NCBI RefSeq assembly: GCF_027257155.1
Contig: NZ_JAPWDU010000001.1
Coordinates: forward strand, 792,033 to 856,032
DNA: 64,000 nt
Direction of reading: 5' to 3'
Source: Cerasicoccus sp. TK19100
GTDB taxonomy: Bacteria; Verrucomicrobiota; Verrucomicrobiia; Opitutales; Cerasicoccaceae
The translations under genes were made by a program, and so were the position numbers. This document shows, in pieces, positions 1 to 7,606 of the stretch (positions are counted from its first letter, which is position 1; every line of letters begins with the position of its first letter). Below the pieces are notes generated by a model. It was not told the DNA's origin, searched no databases, and saw nothing but the letters and a program-made list of their open reading frames with translations.

Positions 1-758
1 GATTTGAGTCCAGAAAACTCGTATTGGTGATCTACCATTAGCGCACATAGATCGTTTGGCAAGGGGAAGAGGGAAGGCATCTGGTAACTTGGTTCGTGGC
101 CTTGTCTTCGCAGCATGTCCAGGAACTCGTGTTTCGGGATGCAGGTGGTACGTTTCGAGCCAATATTGCTATCACGCACATACTTTGGAACGCCAGCTAC
201 TAAGCTGATTAAACTAAAAGGCTGAGTCAGGCCATCGCTAGGACGCCCTAGATCAAATTGGCACCCTGCTTGTGCGGCTAAATCGCCATCTCCTGTTGTA
301 TCGATAAAGTTATGCCCACGAATGACCCTTCGGCCTTCCTTGCACTCAACATAAATCTGCCGGATCCTACGATCAGTTGTCTCCGCGCCGGTGACTTTTG
401 TGTGCAATAGTATAGTCACTCCCGCTTCTTCGCATAGCTGCTCTAACACTATTTTCATCATCTCCGCGTCATACACATCCCGATCAGGAGAGATTGCTTC
501 CGCGGCACGAAGACGCTGGCGGATTTCCACTATCAGACCTGGTTTATTCTCAGCGTCCAGAATATTGGATAGTAGTCCGCTGGTCCAAACTCCCCCTAGA
601 GCATTTTGTGGCTCAATCAACAGTGTCTGGGCACCAGTTCTACCTGCTGCAATGGCAGCAGCAACACCTGCGGGGCCTGCGCCAGCAACGACAACATCGT
701 ATATTGTAATATTGGAAATCCCGTTGGGAGCCTCCATATGTTCGTAGGTGCTGCTCAT
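1..758 (-). CDS. FAD-dependent oxidoreductase (FAD_oxidored family), C-terminus beyond window
   Basis: The reverse strand is open from an ATG at 758 to the window edge, giving about 252 residues of the N-terminal part. Near residue 20 it reads DVVVAGAGPAGVAAAIAAG, a clear GxGxxG dinucleotide-binding motif, followed by an acidic strand end (LLIE) and then GGVWTSGLL. A later HNFIDTTGDGDLAAQAG segment is the second FAD contact typical of the FAD_oxidored group (PF12831), which is frequent in Verrucomicrobiota and Planctomycetota near sugar-degradation genes. A second in-frame ATG lies at 737. No signal peptide is visible, so it is probably cytoplasmic. The substrate cannot be named. It lies downstream of the PEP-CTERM gene on the same strand, separated by a hairpin. 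Confidence 0.85.
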   Translation of the reverse strand, partial: MSSTYEHMEAPNGISNITIYDVVVAGAGPAGVAAAIAAGRTGAQTLLIEPQNALGGVWTSGLLSNILDAENKPGLIVEIRQRLRAAEAISPDRDVYDAEMMKIVLEQLCEEAGVTILLHTKVTGAETTDRRIRQIYVECKEGRRVIRGHNFIDTTGDGDLAAQAGCQFDLGRPSDGLTQPFSLISLVAGVPKYVRDSNIGSKRTTCIPKHEFLDMLRRQGHEPSYQMPSLFPLPNDLCALMVDHQYEFSGLK

Positions 759-947
759 TGTGTGTGGATTCTGGCCGGATTAGTGCGAGTCGTGGACTCG
801 TGAAGACCGTGCTGCTTTGCTTCTTATACCTGCGGCGTGACTAAAATTACCTGTGATGTTTGACTGTGAATAGCGTAGGAAACGTTGGGTCTTCCCTTAG
901 GTTGGATGCTCTGGTGTCAGAGCACATATCAATCCTGTGCAACTTGA

Positions 948-995
948 CTTAAATACGAACTCCCTTGGTGAAGGCCTCGGGAGTTCGTGCTTAAG
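948..995 (-). terminator. Inverted repeat, probable terminator after the PEP-CTERM gene
   Basis: The arms ACGAACTCCC (955-964) and GGGAGTTCGT (979-988) match perfectly. An outer CTTAA/TTAAG pair (948-952 and 991-995) extends the stem. It sits 28 bases past the stop of the minus-strand gene ending at 1023. The T-tract is weak, so this may be a processing or attenuating hairpin rather than a strong intrinsic terminator. Confidence 0.45.
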
Positions 996-1022
996 AAAAC
1001 TATTCCAAGATGGCCCTATAGT

Positions 1023-1697
1023 TTATTTACGACGGAAGCGTCTTAGCAGCGGTACTAGTAATGCAACGGGTAAGAGATACAGAGCAGAACTGGGCTCGGG
1101 AATTGAGGATATGCTAATATTGTCATATCGGTAGAACCCGCTTGGATTACTGCCGCTAGGAGTTGTTGTGGTGCGGCTAGGGTATAGGCGGATCGTTAAA
1201 TCGCTAACATTGCTACCTACGAGTATCGAGCCCGTCACTGATGTCATGTGGGTGGTGTTATCGGCAGGAATCGATAGGGTGGCTGTCGTTGAATTATCAG
1301 GCTGAAGCGTCAGGCTGCCGGTGAATGAGTCGAGGCTGGTTTTTACGCTGCTTCTAGCATCGAAGGGCTCCGTGCCTGCATTTTGAGCGCCAAAATCGAA
1401 CTGAAGGCTAAGCTCTTCGGGCAAGAAGCCGGATGTTGCGGATATGCTGACTTCGAGATAGCGGCTGGTGATTAGGCTGGTGCCTAAATTGGCCAAATCG
1501 GAGAATGCGGTGCTGGTCGCACTGGAAAAACCGCCGGACGTACCAGTCCAAGCTGCGTCATTTCCGGTGTAGCCAGTTTCCACGACTGTTGCAGATCTGC
1601 TGCCGCCATCAAATGTGTACTGAATCAGCGTCTGAGCGTTTAGTGAGCATACTGCCAGCAAGGTTGCTGCAGCGGTAATATGTAGGGACTTAAACAT
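1023..1697 (-). CDS. PEP-CTERM sorting domain protein
   Basis: A 224-residue secreted protein. It has an N-terminal signal peptide (hydrophobic stretch about 7-20, ending near SLNAQ). The C-terminal tail has IPEPSSALYLLP, a hydrophobic segment and RRFRRK, which is the complete PEP-CTERM tripartite signal recognised by exosortase. The body is Ser/Thr-rich beta-type sequence, as usual for these surface or exopolysaccharide-associated proteins; no catalytic motif is visible. Its leader carries CTCTCACCCC at 1711-1720, which also precedes the PEP-CTERM gene at 46.6 kb. It is divergent from a LacI regulator that may control it. The function of the body is unknown. Confidence 0.85.
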   Translation of the reverse strand: MFKSLHITAAATLLAVCSLNAQTLIQYTFDGGSRSATVVETGYTGNDAAWTGTSGGFSSATSTAFSDLANLGTSLITSRYLEVSISATSGFLPEELSLQFDFGAQNAGTEPFDARSSVKTSLDSFTGSLTLQPDNSTTATLSIPADNTTHMTSVTGSILVGSNVSDLTIRLYPSRTTTTPSGSNPSGFYRYDNISISSIPEPSSALYLLPVALLVPLLRRFRRK

Positions 1698-1805
1698 ACT
1701 TTTAGGATTAGGGGTGAGAGTGTTAGGTTGATTAATCTTGGGTGATTACCTGAAGCAGCATTATTCACTGGACCTCGCGTTTCAAATGCTTTTCTATGCT
1801 TATCT

Positions 1806-2852
1806 ATGCATGGTGATTCTGATAAGCATGTAAAGATGATCGATGTAGCGCGTGCAGCGGGAGTGCATCAAACAACCGTATCCCGTGCGCTTCGAGGTGA
1901 TCCGGCATTGCCAATGGCTACCCGAAATCGATTAGTCGAATTGGCAAAGAGTATGGGATATCGGCGGAATCCACTGGTATCTGCATTGATTTCGGAGCGT
2001 CGAAGGGGTAAACCCACAGGACACGGGGCGTCTTTGTCAGTATTATCGGCAGGTGGGCAGCCTGATCGTTGGCGTAGTAAATCAGCGTCATACACTGCGA
2101 TATTTCGACACATGAAAGCTTGCGCCGAAGAGCTCGGTTATCGTTTGGAAGAGCACGCCGTAGATAACCCGGATTTGAGAACGGAACGGTTGAGAAAAAT
2201 ATTACTTGCTCGTGGGGTGCGTGGTTTAATCATTTCTCCAATGTTGCCTGTTCCTGAGATTATGGAGCTGGATTTTTCTGATTTTGCGGTAATCGCATTA
2301 CGCTTGGGCGCTGTAGAGCCTTCAGTTAACCGAGTGGCACCAGATTACTTTTCAATTGCTTCAAATGCGTTGGACAAGTTGTGGGATTCTGGACATCGAA
2401 AGATTGCCTTCTTCTCTCAGGCTAAGGTCGATGAAATGGTCCGCCACCGCTCTCTGGCTGCTTACCTGGCAAAGCGCTATGTCAGCAAAAAACATTTTCT
2501 AGAGCCGAAACTTATGGAGGATTGGTCTTTCGAGGACTTTAAGGCCTGGTTTGTGAAGCACAAGCCGGATGCTATTATCGCTTCAGTTCATCTCGACTAT
2601 ATGATTATTCGAGATTGGCTCCGATCCCTCAACGTTCCAATTCCAGAGTCATTATCGGTGATCAACTTGGACTGTCACGCAGATACTTCCGAAGCGGGTT
2701 TTATTCATGATCATGAGTTGGAGGCTCGCTATGCCATCAAGCTGCTCGTGAGCAAAGTTGAGTCCGCAGATTTCGGTATCCCTAGAGCGCCAATTCGCTT
2801 GTCCGTGCCTGGCATATGGCGCAATGGCGACATGTTTGCTCCAAGGTCGTAA
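1806..2852 (+). CDS. LacI family transcriptional regulator
   Basis: 348 residues, a normal LacI/GalR length. The N-terminal helix-turn-helix runs about residues 10-56 (MIDVARAAGVHQTTVSRAL, then the hinge-side MGYRRNPLVSALIS). It is followed by a periplasmic-binding-protein-like sensor domain. The ATG at 1806 is followed by an internal Met at residue 11 directly before the helix-turn-helix, so the true start could be 30 bases later. The VSALISERRRG linker is typical of the Opitutia branch that sits next to polysaccharide genes. It lies between a divergent PEP-CTERM gene and the downstream TPR/solute-binding/ExbBD operon, so it probably senses a sugar for one of them. The ligand is unknown. Confidence 0.88.
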   Translation: MHGDSDKHVKMIDVARAAGVHQTTVSRALRGDPALPMATRNRLVELAKSMGYRRNPLVSALISERRRGKPTGHGASLSVLSAGGQPDRWRSKSASYTAIFRHMKACAEELGYRLEEHAVDNPDLRTERLRKILLARGVRGLIISPMLPVPEIMELDFSDFAVIALRLGAVEPSVNRVAPDYFSIASNALDKLWDSGHRKIAFFSQAKVDEMVRHRSLAAYLAKRYVSKKHFLEPKLMEDWSFEDFKAWFVKHKPDAIIASVHLDYMIIRDWLRSLNVPIPESLSVINLDCHADTSEAGFIHDHELEARYAIKLLVSKVESADFGIPRAPIRLSVPGIWRNGDMFAPRS

Positions 2853-3011
2853 TGCTTTAGGCTGATCGTGTCTGTGGGCGTCTGTATCTATTTGATGTTC
2901 GATGACTCTGGGCTACCAATGCATTGGTAAGCGTAATTAAATGCTCTACTTCATACCCCCATGTTCGGCTATTATCGAAGTATCGTTTTTCGAACTTTTT
3001 CTATTTCAGAA

Positions 3012-3914
3012 ATGTCCAACCCCTTATCAAATCAGTGGTTTTACAGGCTCACTGCAATGCTGGCGGCTACTGCTTGCATGTTGCTGTTTACTAGTTGTGG
3101 CTCAAGTGATAGCGAGAGTGCTGCAGCCGTTGGATGGGAGGATGCGCTGCGAATGTATGATTTCGGAGAGGCATACGAACAGTTGTCTGAAATTCAGCCC
3201 TTGCTTGCCCAAACGGATGAAGATTGGGCAAAAGTAACTTTCGCGTACGGGCTGGCTTGTTGGCATCGCCCACCACCGAGTCAGAAGATGATAGATCAAG
3301 CTCTCGTTTTGTTTGAGCAGTTGTTGGCGAGCCAAGCTTCGGACGCATTGAAAGTGCGGACCCAACTGTCTATCGGGAGAATATATGAGGTTTACGATTA
3401 TCCTGGAGATGAGGTCGATTTGAATAAAGCTCGTTCATGCTACCGGCAGGTGATTGAGGATAATCCAACGGGTGAATTCGGCTACAGGGCTTCGATGCGT
3501 TTGGCTCAAACATATGTACAAGTAATTGACGACGATTCCATTGCTGAAGCCGAGCGTATTATACTTGAGCAGATAGACAGAGACCCCGACTCAGAGTGGG
3601 CCAGTCTTGCCTATCAATATTTGGGAGACTTGTCCTACCAATACCATGGAGACATGCCAAAGGCTCTAGAGTTTTATCAAAAAGCGGAACAGGCCGGATT
3701 TGTCGAAGAGTCGCGCGAGCACTTTTTCCTTTGGAACATGGCGCATTGGGCTGAGGAACTCGGAAATGAAGAGGAGTCTTTTCGGCTCTATTCAAAGATT
3801 GTCTCTAAGCATTCCCGCAGTCCTTACGGGACATTGGCGCGCGACCGTGCTCAGGCTTACGCTGACGCGAATCAGGAGCTTGGTTTAGAGATTCCGGAAT
3901 TAAAAAGATTTTAG
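3012..3914 (+). CDS. TPR-repeat lipoprotein, first gene of the ExbBD operon
   Basis: 300 residues from the ATG at 3012. An upstream in-frame start at 2961 would put 17 residues before the signal peptide and is less likely. The signal is TAMLAATACMLLFTSC with Cys29 as the lipidation site; no Asp at +2 argues against inner-membrane retention. The rest is alpha-helical tetratricopeptide-type repeats, for example AEERIILEQIDRDPDSEWASL-like and DMPKALEFYQKAEQAG, similar in layout to BamD/YbgF-like periplasmic scaffolds. The gap to the next gene is one base, so the two are co-transcribed. The likely role is a periplasmic or outer-membrane scaffold for the following sugar-binding and proton-channel proteins. 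That role is inferred from position. Confidence 0.75.
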   Translation: MSNPLSNQWFYRLTAMLAATACMLLFTSCGSSDSESAAAVGWEDALRMYDFGEAYEQLSEIQPLLAQTDEDWAKVTFAYGLACWHRPPPSQKMIDQALVLFEQLLASQASDALKVRTQLSIGRIYEVYDYPGDEVDLNKARSCYRQVIEDNPTGEFGYRASMRLAQTYVQVIDDDSIAEAERIILEQIDRDPDSEWASLAYQYLGDLSYQYHGDMPKALEFYQKAEQAGFVEESREHFFLWNMAHWAEELGNEEESFRLYSKIVSKHSRSPYGTLARDRAQAYADANQELGLEIPELKRF

Positions 3915-3915
3915 T

Positions 3916-5769
3916 ATGGCTGACGTCAAATCAGGTAAAAAAAGCTGGAACCTTAATTGGGTTGCGCTAGCGATTCTCTTAATTGCTTACATTTTTAGCG
4001 CAGGCAGATTCTTGCTGCATTCGTTAACTCACCAAGATGGTGATAATAGCAAAGTAGTGCGAGTTGCGCACTGGCAACTGGAGCCTGGATACAGGGAGGC
4101 ACTAGATTGGGCGATGCAAGAGTATAACAATCTGCCTCACGTTAAGGAGGCTGGTATCAAAGTGGAGCAACTTCCATTGCCGTCGCGTGTTTATGGACAG
4201 TTTCTGAACGTGCACCTCATCAGCGGGACAGCTCCAGATATCGCGGCAGCAGGACGATCGAACTTAATCAAGGGCAATTCTCTAGGCCGTTTTTATACCG
4301 CTCTGGGATCCTACGTGACTGAACCCAACCCATACAATGCTCTGGAATTCACTTCGCCTGATTTAGAGCCCGAGTTGCGTGAGTACCTGGCAACTGCGGC
4401 TTGGAAGGACACACTGATCGATGGCATGGAGGGTGGTTGGAGCCCCTTTCTGAATGATTACTATAAAGTTCCGATTAGCAATCTCGGCGGGAATCGTTTC
4501 TATTATAATATGACATACCTTCGAGAAGGTAAGGCACTGATTGAAGATGCGTTAGCACAGTCGCCTCAACCCGAATGGCTCAGTCGACTTTGGCTAAAAG
4601 GTGAGCATGGAAAGCAGCAGGGTTACCTCCCAGACAATCAACGACTGCGTGATTGGCTGGCCAACAAAGACGAACCACCTCAAACACTTGGGCAGTTGAT
4701 TCTCTTTTGCACGGCCATCCAAGAATACGCGCGGCAAAATAATCTTGAGTATCTGACCCCAATATCTGTTGGCAGCTACTCTGCTGGCGATCCCATATAT
4801 AACTATGAAGCTGCGATCTTTCGTCTTTTCGGTCCTGTTCTTGATCAGGATGGAGTGCCGGGGGTTAGTGGATTGGAAGCTATTGATGGTTTGGCCAGGG
4901 GGGCTTGGTCTTTGGACTCGGAACCCATGCGGGAATATGTCGATCTGGCTAGGTTGCTCGTTACGTTCTATCCGGCTGGTTATCAAGGTTTGGATCGCGA
5001 ACAAATACAACGGCGCTTTGTTTCCGGTGAGGCTGCTGTTTTTGCCTCTGGCAGTTGGGATGCGGCCGGTGTGTTCAAGGGAGCTCAATCCAGTGAAGAT
5101 CCGGAAAAGCGCTTCAATGTTGCGATTGCGCCGGCCCCAATGCCTGCTTCAGACGAACGGTGGGGAAATTATATGAATTATGTGCAATCAGAAGCAAACT
5201 TCCAAACAGGAGTCCCGCTTTCAATTAATAAGCAATCACCGAACTTTGACTGGGCTTTAGACTTTCTTCAATTTGCTTCATCTCAACCGGTAAATGAAGA
5301 GATCAATCGTCGTGCATCCTGGCTGCCAGTGACGATTGGCGCTCAGGCGGTTGATTCGATGGTTGAATTCAAGCCAATCATAGAAGGCTATCCAGATTTG
5401 GAGTCTTTCTATCCCGTCAACATGCGATCTGCTATACGTTCCAAATGGATTGCCGACTTTCGCTTAGTTATCACTGGTGAGCTCTCATACGATGATTTTA
5501 TTTCGGGTATGATGGACTTGATTGAACGTCCCCATCAAGGATTACAGGGGTACTGGAACTCTGAGCTGTTTAAAATTCGGGATCAGTCGCGTGCGTTAGA
5601 TCGAAATCTTTCTGTCGACGACTTTGCATCCATCAGTGCAGATGATCCACGTTTGGAATCCAGAAAGCGATCGATGTTCTATCAAAGTGTTTTGACTGAC
5701 GAAGGTGCTAGTTTGGAAATATTATGGCGGCGTCTTCATGGTGATGCGCCTTTGCCTAGAATCGATTAA
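3916..5769 (+). CDS. Membrane-anchored extracellular solute-binding protein (sugar type)
   Basis: 617 residues, longer than a standard sugar-binding protein (about 420). A single hydrophobic segment at about 15-33 is followed by a periplasmic body. There is no lipobox or clear cleavage site, so it is probably anchored in the inner membrane. Family-1 binding-protein signatures are visible: an ISGTAPDIAAAGRS stretch near residue 100 and RRFVSGEAAVFASGSWDAAG near 365-385. The C-terminal about 120 residues extend beyond the usual fold. No ABC permease or ATPase gene is present in the window. Instead it is followed by ExbB and two ExbD genes, an unusual pairing. The ligand is probably a carbohydrate, by family and neighbourhood. 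Confidence 0.8.
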   Translation: MADVKSGKKSWNLNWVALAILLIAYIFSAGRFLLHSLTHQDGDNSKVVRVAHWQLEPGYREALDWAMQEYNNLPHVKEAGIKVEQLPLPSRVYGQFLNVHLISGTAPDIAAAGRSNLIKGNSLGRFYTALGSYVTEPNPYNALEFTSPDLEPELREYLATAAWKDTLIDGMEGGWSPFLNDYYKVPISNLGGNRFYYNMTYLREGKALIEDALAQSPQPEWLSRLWLKGEHGKQQGYLPDNQRLRDWLANKDEPPQTLGQLILFCTAIQEYARQNNLEYLTPISVGSYSAGDPIYNYEAAIFRLFGPVLDQDGVPGVSGLEAIDGLARGAWSLDSEPMREYVDLARLLVTFYPAGYQGLDREQIQRRFVSGEAAVFASGSWDAAGVFKGAQSSEDPEKRFNVAIAPAPMPASDERWGNYMNYVQSEANFQTGVPLSINKQSPNFDWALDFLQFASSQPVNEEINRRASWLPVTIGAQAVDSMVEFKPIIEGYPDLESFYPVNMRSAIRSKWIADFRLVITGELSYDDFISGMMDLIERPHQGLQGYWNSELFKIRDQSRALDRNLSVDDFASISADDPRLESRKRSMFYQSVLTDEGASLEILWRRLHGDAPLPRID

Positions 5770-5850
5770 ATTTTACCGCCTTGCCTAGGGGCCGAACTGT
5801 CAGATTTTTTACCCTGTTATTGGCCTTCGCTCGAAAAATTATTGGAACAT

Positions 5851-5855
5851 AAGGA
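5851..5855 (+). promoter_or_regulatory. Ribosome-binding site deciding the exbB start
   Basis: AAGGA lies just before tandem ATG codons at 5860 and 5863. It supports these over an upstream TTG start at 5842. Clear Shine-Dalgarno sequences are rare in this window, so this one is notable. Confidence 0.5.
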
Positions 5856-5859
5856 AAGT

Positions 5860-6690
5860 ATGATGTTGAAGACAGTTGCTAAATATACCCCGAAAATTTC
5901 GCTATATTTCTGCCTGATTCTGGCAGTGCTTCTAGGAGCAAGTGCGAATCAGTCTTTATCGGCTCAGGCTTCAAATGATCTCGATGCCGCACTGGGTGAT
6001 GCTGTGTTGAATAGCACTGAAGTTGATTGGCTCGAGCAAATTAGTGCTGGTGGATTTACGATGATTGCACTCGGTTTGGTCTCAGTTGCGGGATGTGCAT
6101 TTGCTTTAGAGCGCCTAATTACCATCCGTGAAAGAAAAATCTGCCCACAGGCACTCATCAGAGGAGCGGATATATTCATACAAGCAAGAGACCTTGATGG
6201 ACTCAGTCGATTAGCTGCAGAGAATTCCAGCACACTTGGTCGGATCATTCAGTTTATTATCGAACACCGTGATAATGATTATGAGAAGATAACTGACCTC
6301 GCTCAAAATATTGGTGCACGTGAAATAATTGACCAGGAAGAGCGAAATTTTCCTCTCGCTGTGATTGCATCGGTTGCCCCTCTGCTTGGACTGCTGGGCA
6401 CGATGATAGGAATGATCGAAGCCTTTCAATTGGTTTCAGTTTATGGAGATGAGGGGGGTGCCTCAATGTTAGCCGGTTCGATTGCTAAAGCGCTGATAAC
6501 AACTGCCGGTGGGCTCATGCTGGCAATTCCGGCTATCTGCGCCTTTCACTATTTTAAGCATCGACTGCATAAACTGGGTGTTAAACTCGATCAAAGCGTT
6601 GAGCAGATCATTACTGGTATCTTCTTCAATCGGGTTGAGCAGATTGAAGTAGAAGTTTCTGAATCAATTGAAGTAACACCTCAGGCATGA
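5860..6690 (+). CDS. exbB: MotA/TolQ/ExbB proton channel family protein
   Basis: 276 residues. It forms the proton-conducting pentamer that powers an ExbD/TonB-type transducer from the inner membrane. A cleavable-looking signal peptide (about 14-36, ending LSAQA) precedes the first TM helix (about 60-80), as in many Bacteroidota and Verrucomicrobiota ExbB proteins. The diagnostic core is APLLGLLGTMIGMIEAF near residues 172-188, and then the third TM helix with SIAKALITTAGGLMLAIPA. The stop overlaps the next gene by four bases (ATGA), so translation is probably coupled. The start was chosen at the ATG pair behind AAGGA. The neighbours suggest it drives the solute-binding protein and coiled-coil protein of this operon, not a TonB-dependent receptor. 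Confidence 0.92.
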   Translation: MMLKTVAKYTPKISLYFCLILAVLLGASANQSLSAQASNDLDAALGDAVLNSTEVDWLEQISAGGFTMIALGLVSVAGCAFALERLITIRERKICPQALIRGADIFIQARDLDGLSRLAAENSSTLGRIIQFIIEHRDNDYEKITDLAQNIGAREIIDQEERNFPLAVIASVAPLLGLLGTMIGMIEAFQLVSVYGDEGGASMLAGSIAKALITTAGGLMLAIPAICAFHYFKHRLHKLGVKLDQSVEQIITGIFFNRVEQIEVEVSESIEVTPQA

Positions 6691-7145
6691 TTATTCGCCG
6701 CAAGAGTCGTATCGGAGCAGAGGTGCCATTATCACCGCTCATTGATTGTGTGTTTCTACTGCTTATTTTCTTTCTGGTCACGACCATGCTTAAGAAAACT
6801 GAAAAGCAGGTGCCAATTCTCATGCCGGAAGCAGACCTTGCGCTCGCAGATGAGTCAGGCGATAATGTTCTGATCATTGGAGTGGATTTAGAAGGGAATC
6901 CGTATCTCGGGCGAAGGGGAACAAGGATGTCTCAAATGATAGACTTTACTCCGATAGACAATCTCTCGGGTTATTTGCAGAGTCTTGCTGAGGCGCAAAG
7001 TAGTGATATTCCCATACAACTGGCTGTGGATCGAATGACTGAAACTCAGGAAGTCATAAGCATACTGGATGTTTTTCAGATCCAAGGCTTCCAGAATGTA
7101 TACGTAAGCACCCGAGAGAATGATCAAGCCGATACGTCGAAATAG
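6687..7145 (+). CDS. exbD: ExbD/TolR family biopolymer transport protein, copy 1
   Basis: 152 residues with a short cytoplasmic N-terminus, one TM helix (about 16-36) and a periplasmic domain. The TM starts with PLSPLIDCVFLLLIFFLV. The Asp in PLID is the protonatable residue essential in the ExbD/TolR family. It overlaps exbB by four bases. A second ExbD follows after 41 bases, so this system may use an ExbD heterodimer. The periplasmic part ends in the beta-strand pattern FQIQGFQNVYVST, as expected for the family. Confidence 0.92.
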   Translation: MIIRRKSRIGAEVPLSPLIDCVFLLLIFFLVTTMLKKTEKQVPILMPEADLALADESGDNVLIIGVDLEGNPYLGRRGTRMSQMIDFTPIDNLSGYLQSLAEAQSSDIPIQLAVDRMTETQEVISILDVFQIQGFQNVYVSTRENDQADTSK

Positions 7146-7186
7146 ATTTAACTAATAATGAAAAAATTAGAACTAGGTTCTGTATT

Positions 7187-7606
7187 GTGAGTATTCTGAG
7201 AAAAACCAAAGTAGAGGCAGAGGTTAATATGTCTCCACTCATTGATGCGGTTTTCCTTCTGCTGATTTTTTTTCTGGTTGCAACGATGACCAAAAAAGAA
7301 AATCGAGATATCGACATCGACCTCCCGAATTCCTCATCGGCTGTTAAGCTGATGCCTGATAATCGCGCATTAGTGATCGGCATTGATCCATCGCAACGCA
7401 TCTACCTTGAGGGTAGGGCCACTACGATGACAGAGTTGATGTCTCAACTCCGCGATCTCGCGATTGAAGACCCGAATCGACGTATCCGATTAGATGCAGA
7501 TAAGGCGACGCCGTTTTTCAAAGTCATCGAAATTCTTAATATGCTTCAATTTCGTGGGCTAAATAACGTTGGAATAAGGACTTATGATGAGCACTACAAC
7601 CGGTGA
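7187..7606 (+). CDS. exbD: ExbD/TolR family biopolymer transport protein, copy 2
   Basis: 139 residues from a GTG start. The TM helix contains MSPLIDAVFLLLIFFLVATM with the family Asp. The periplasmic domain ends GLNNVGIRT, the usual last strand. It is clearly homologous to the preceding ExbD but diverged. Paired ExbD paralogues are known in Bacteroidota and Verrucomicrobiota operons. The gene runs 23 bases into the next reading frame, indicating translational coupling to the coiled-coil protein. Confidence 0.9.
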   Translation: MSILRKTKVEAEVNMSPLIDAVFLLLIFFLVATMTKKENRDIDIDLPNSSSAVKLMPDNRALVIGIDPSQRIYLEGRATTMTELMSQLRDLAIEDPNRRIRLDADKATPFFKVIEILNMLQFRGLNNVGIRTYDEHYNR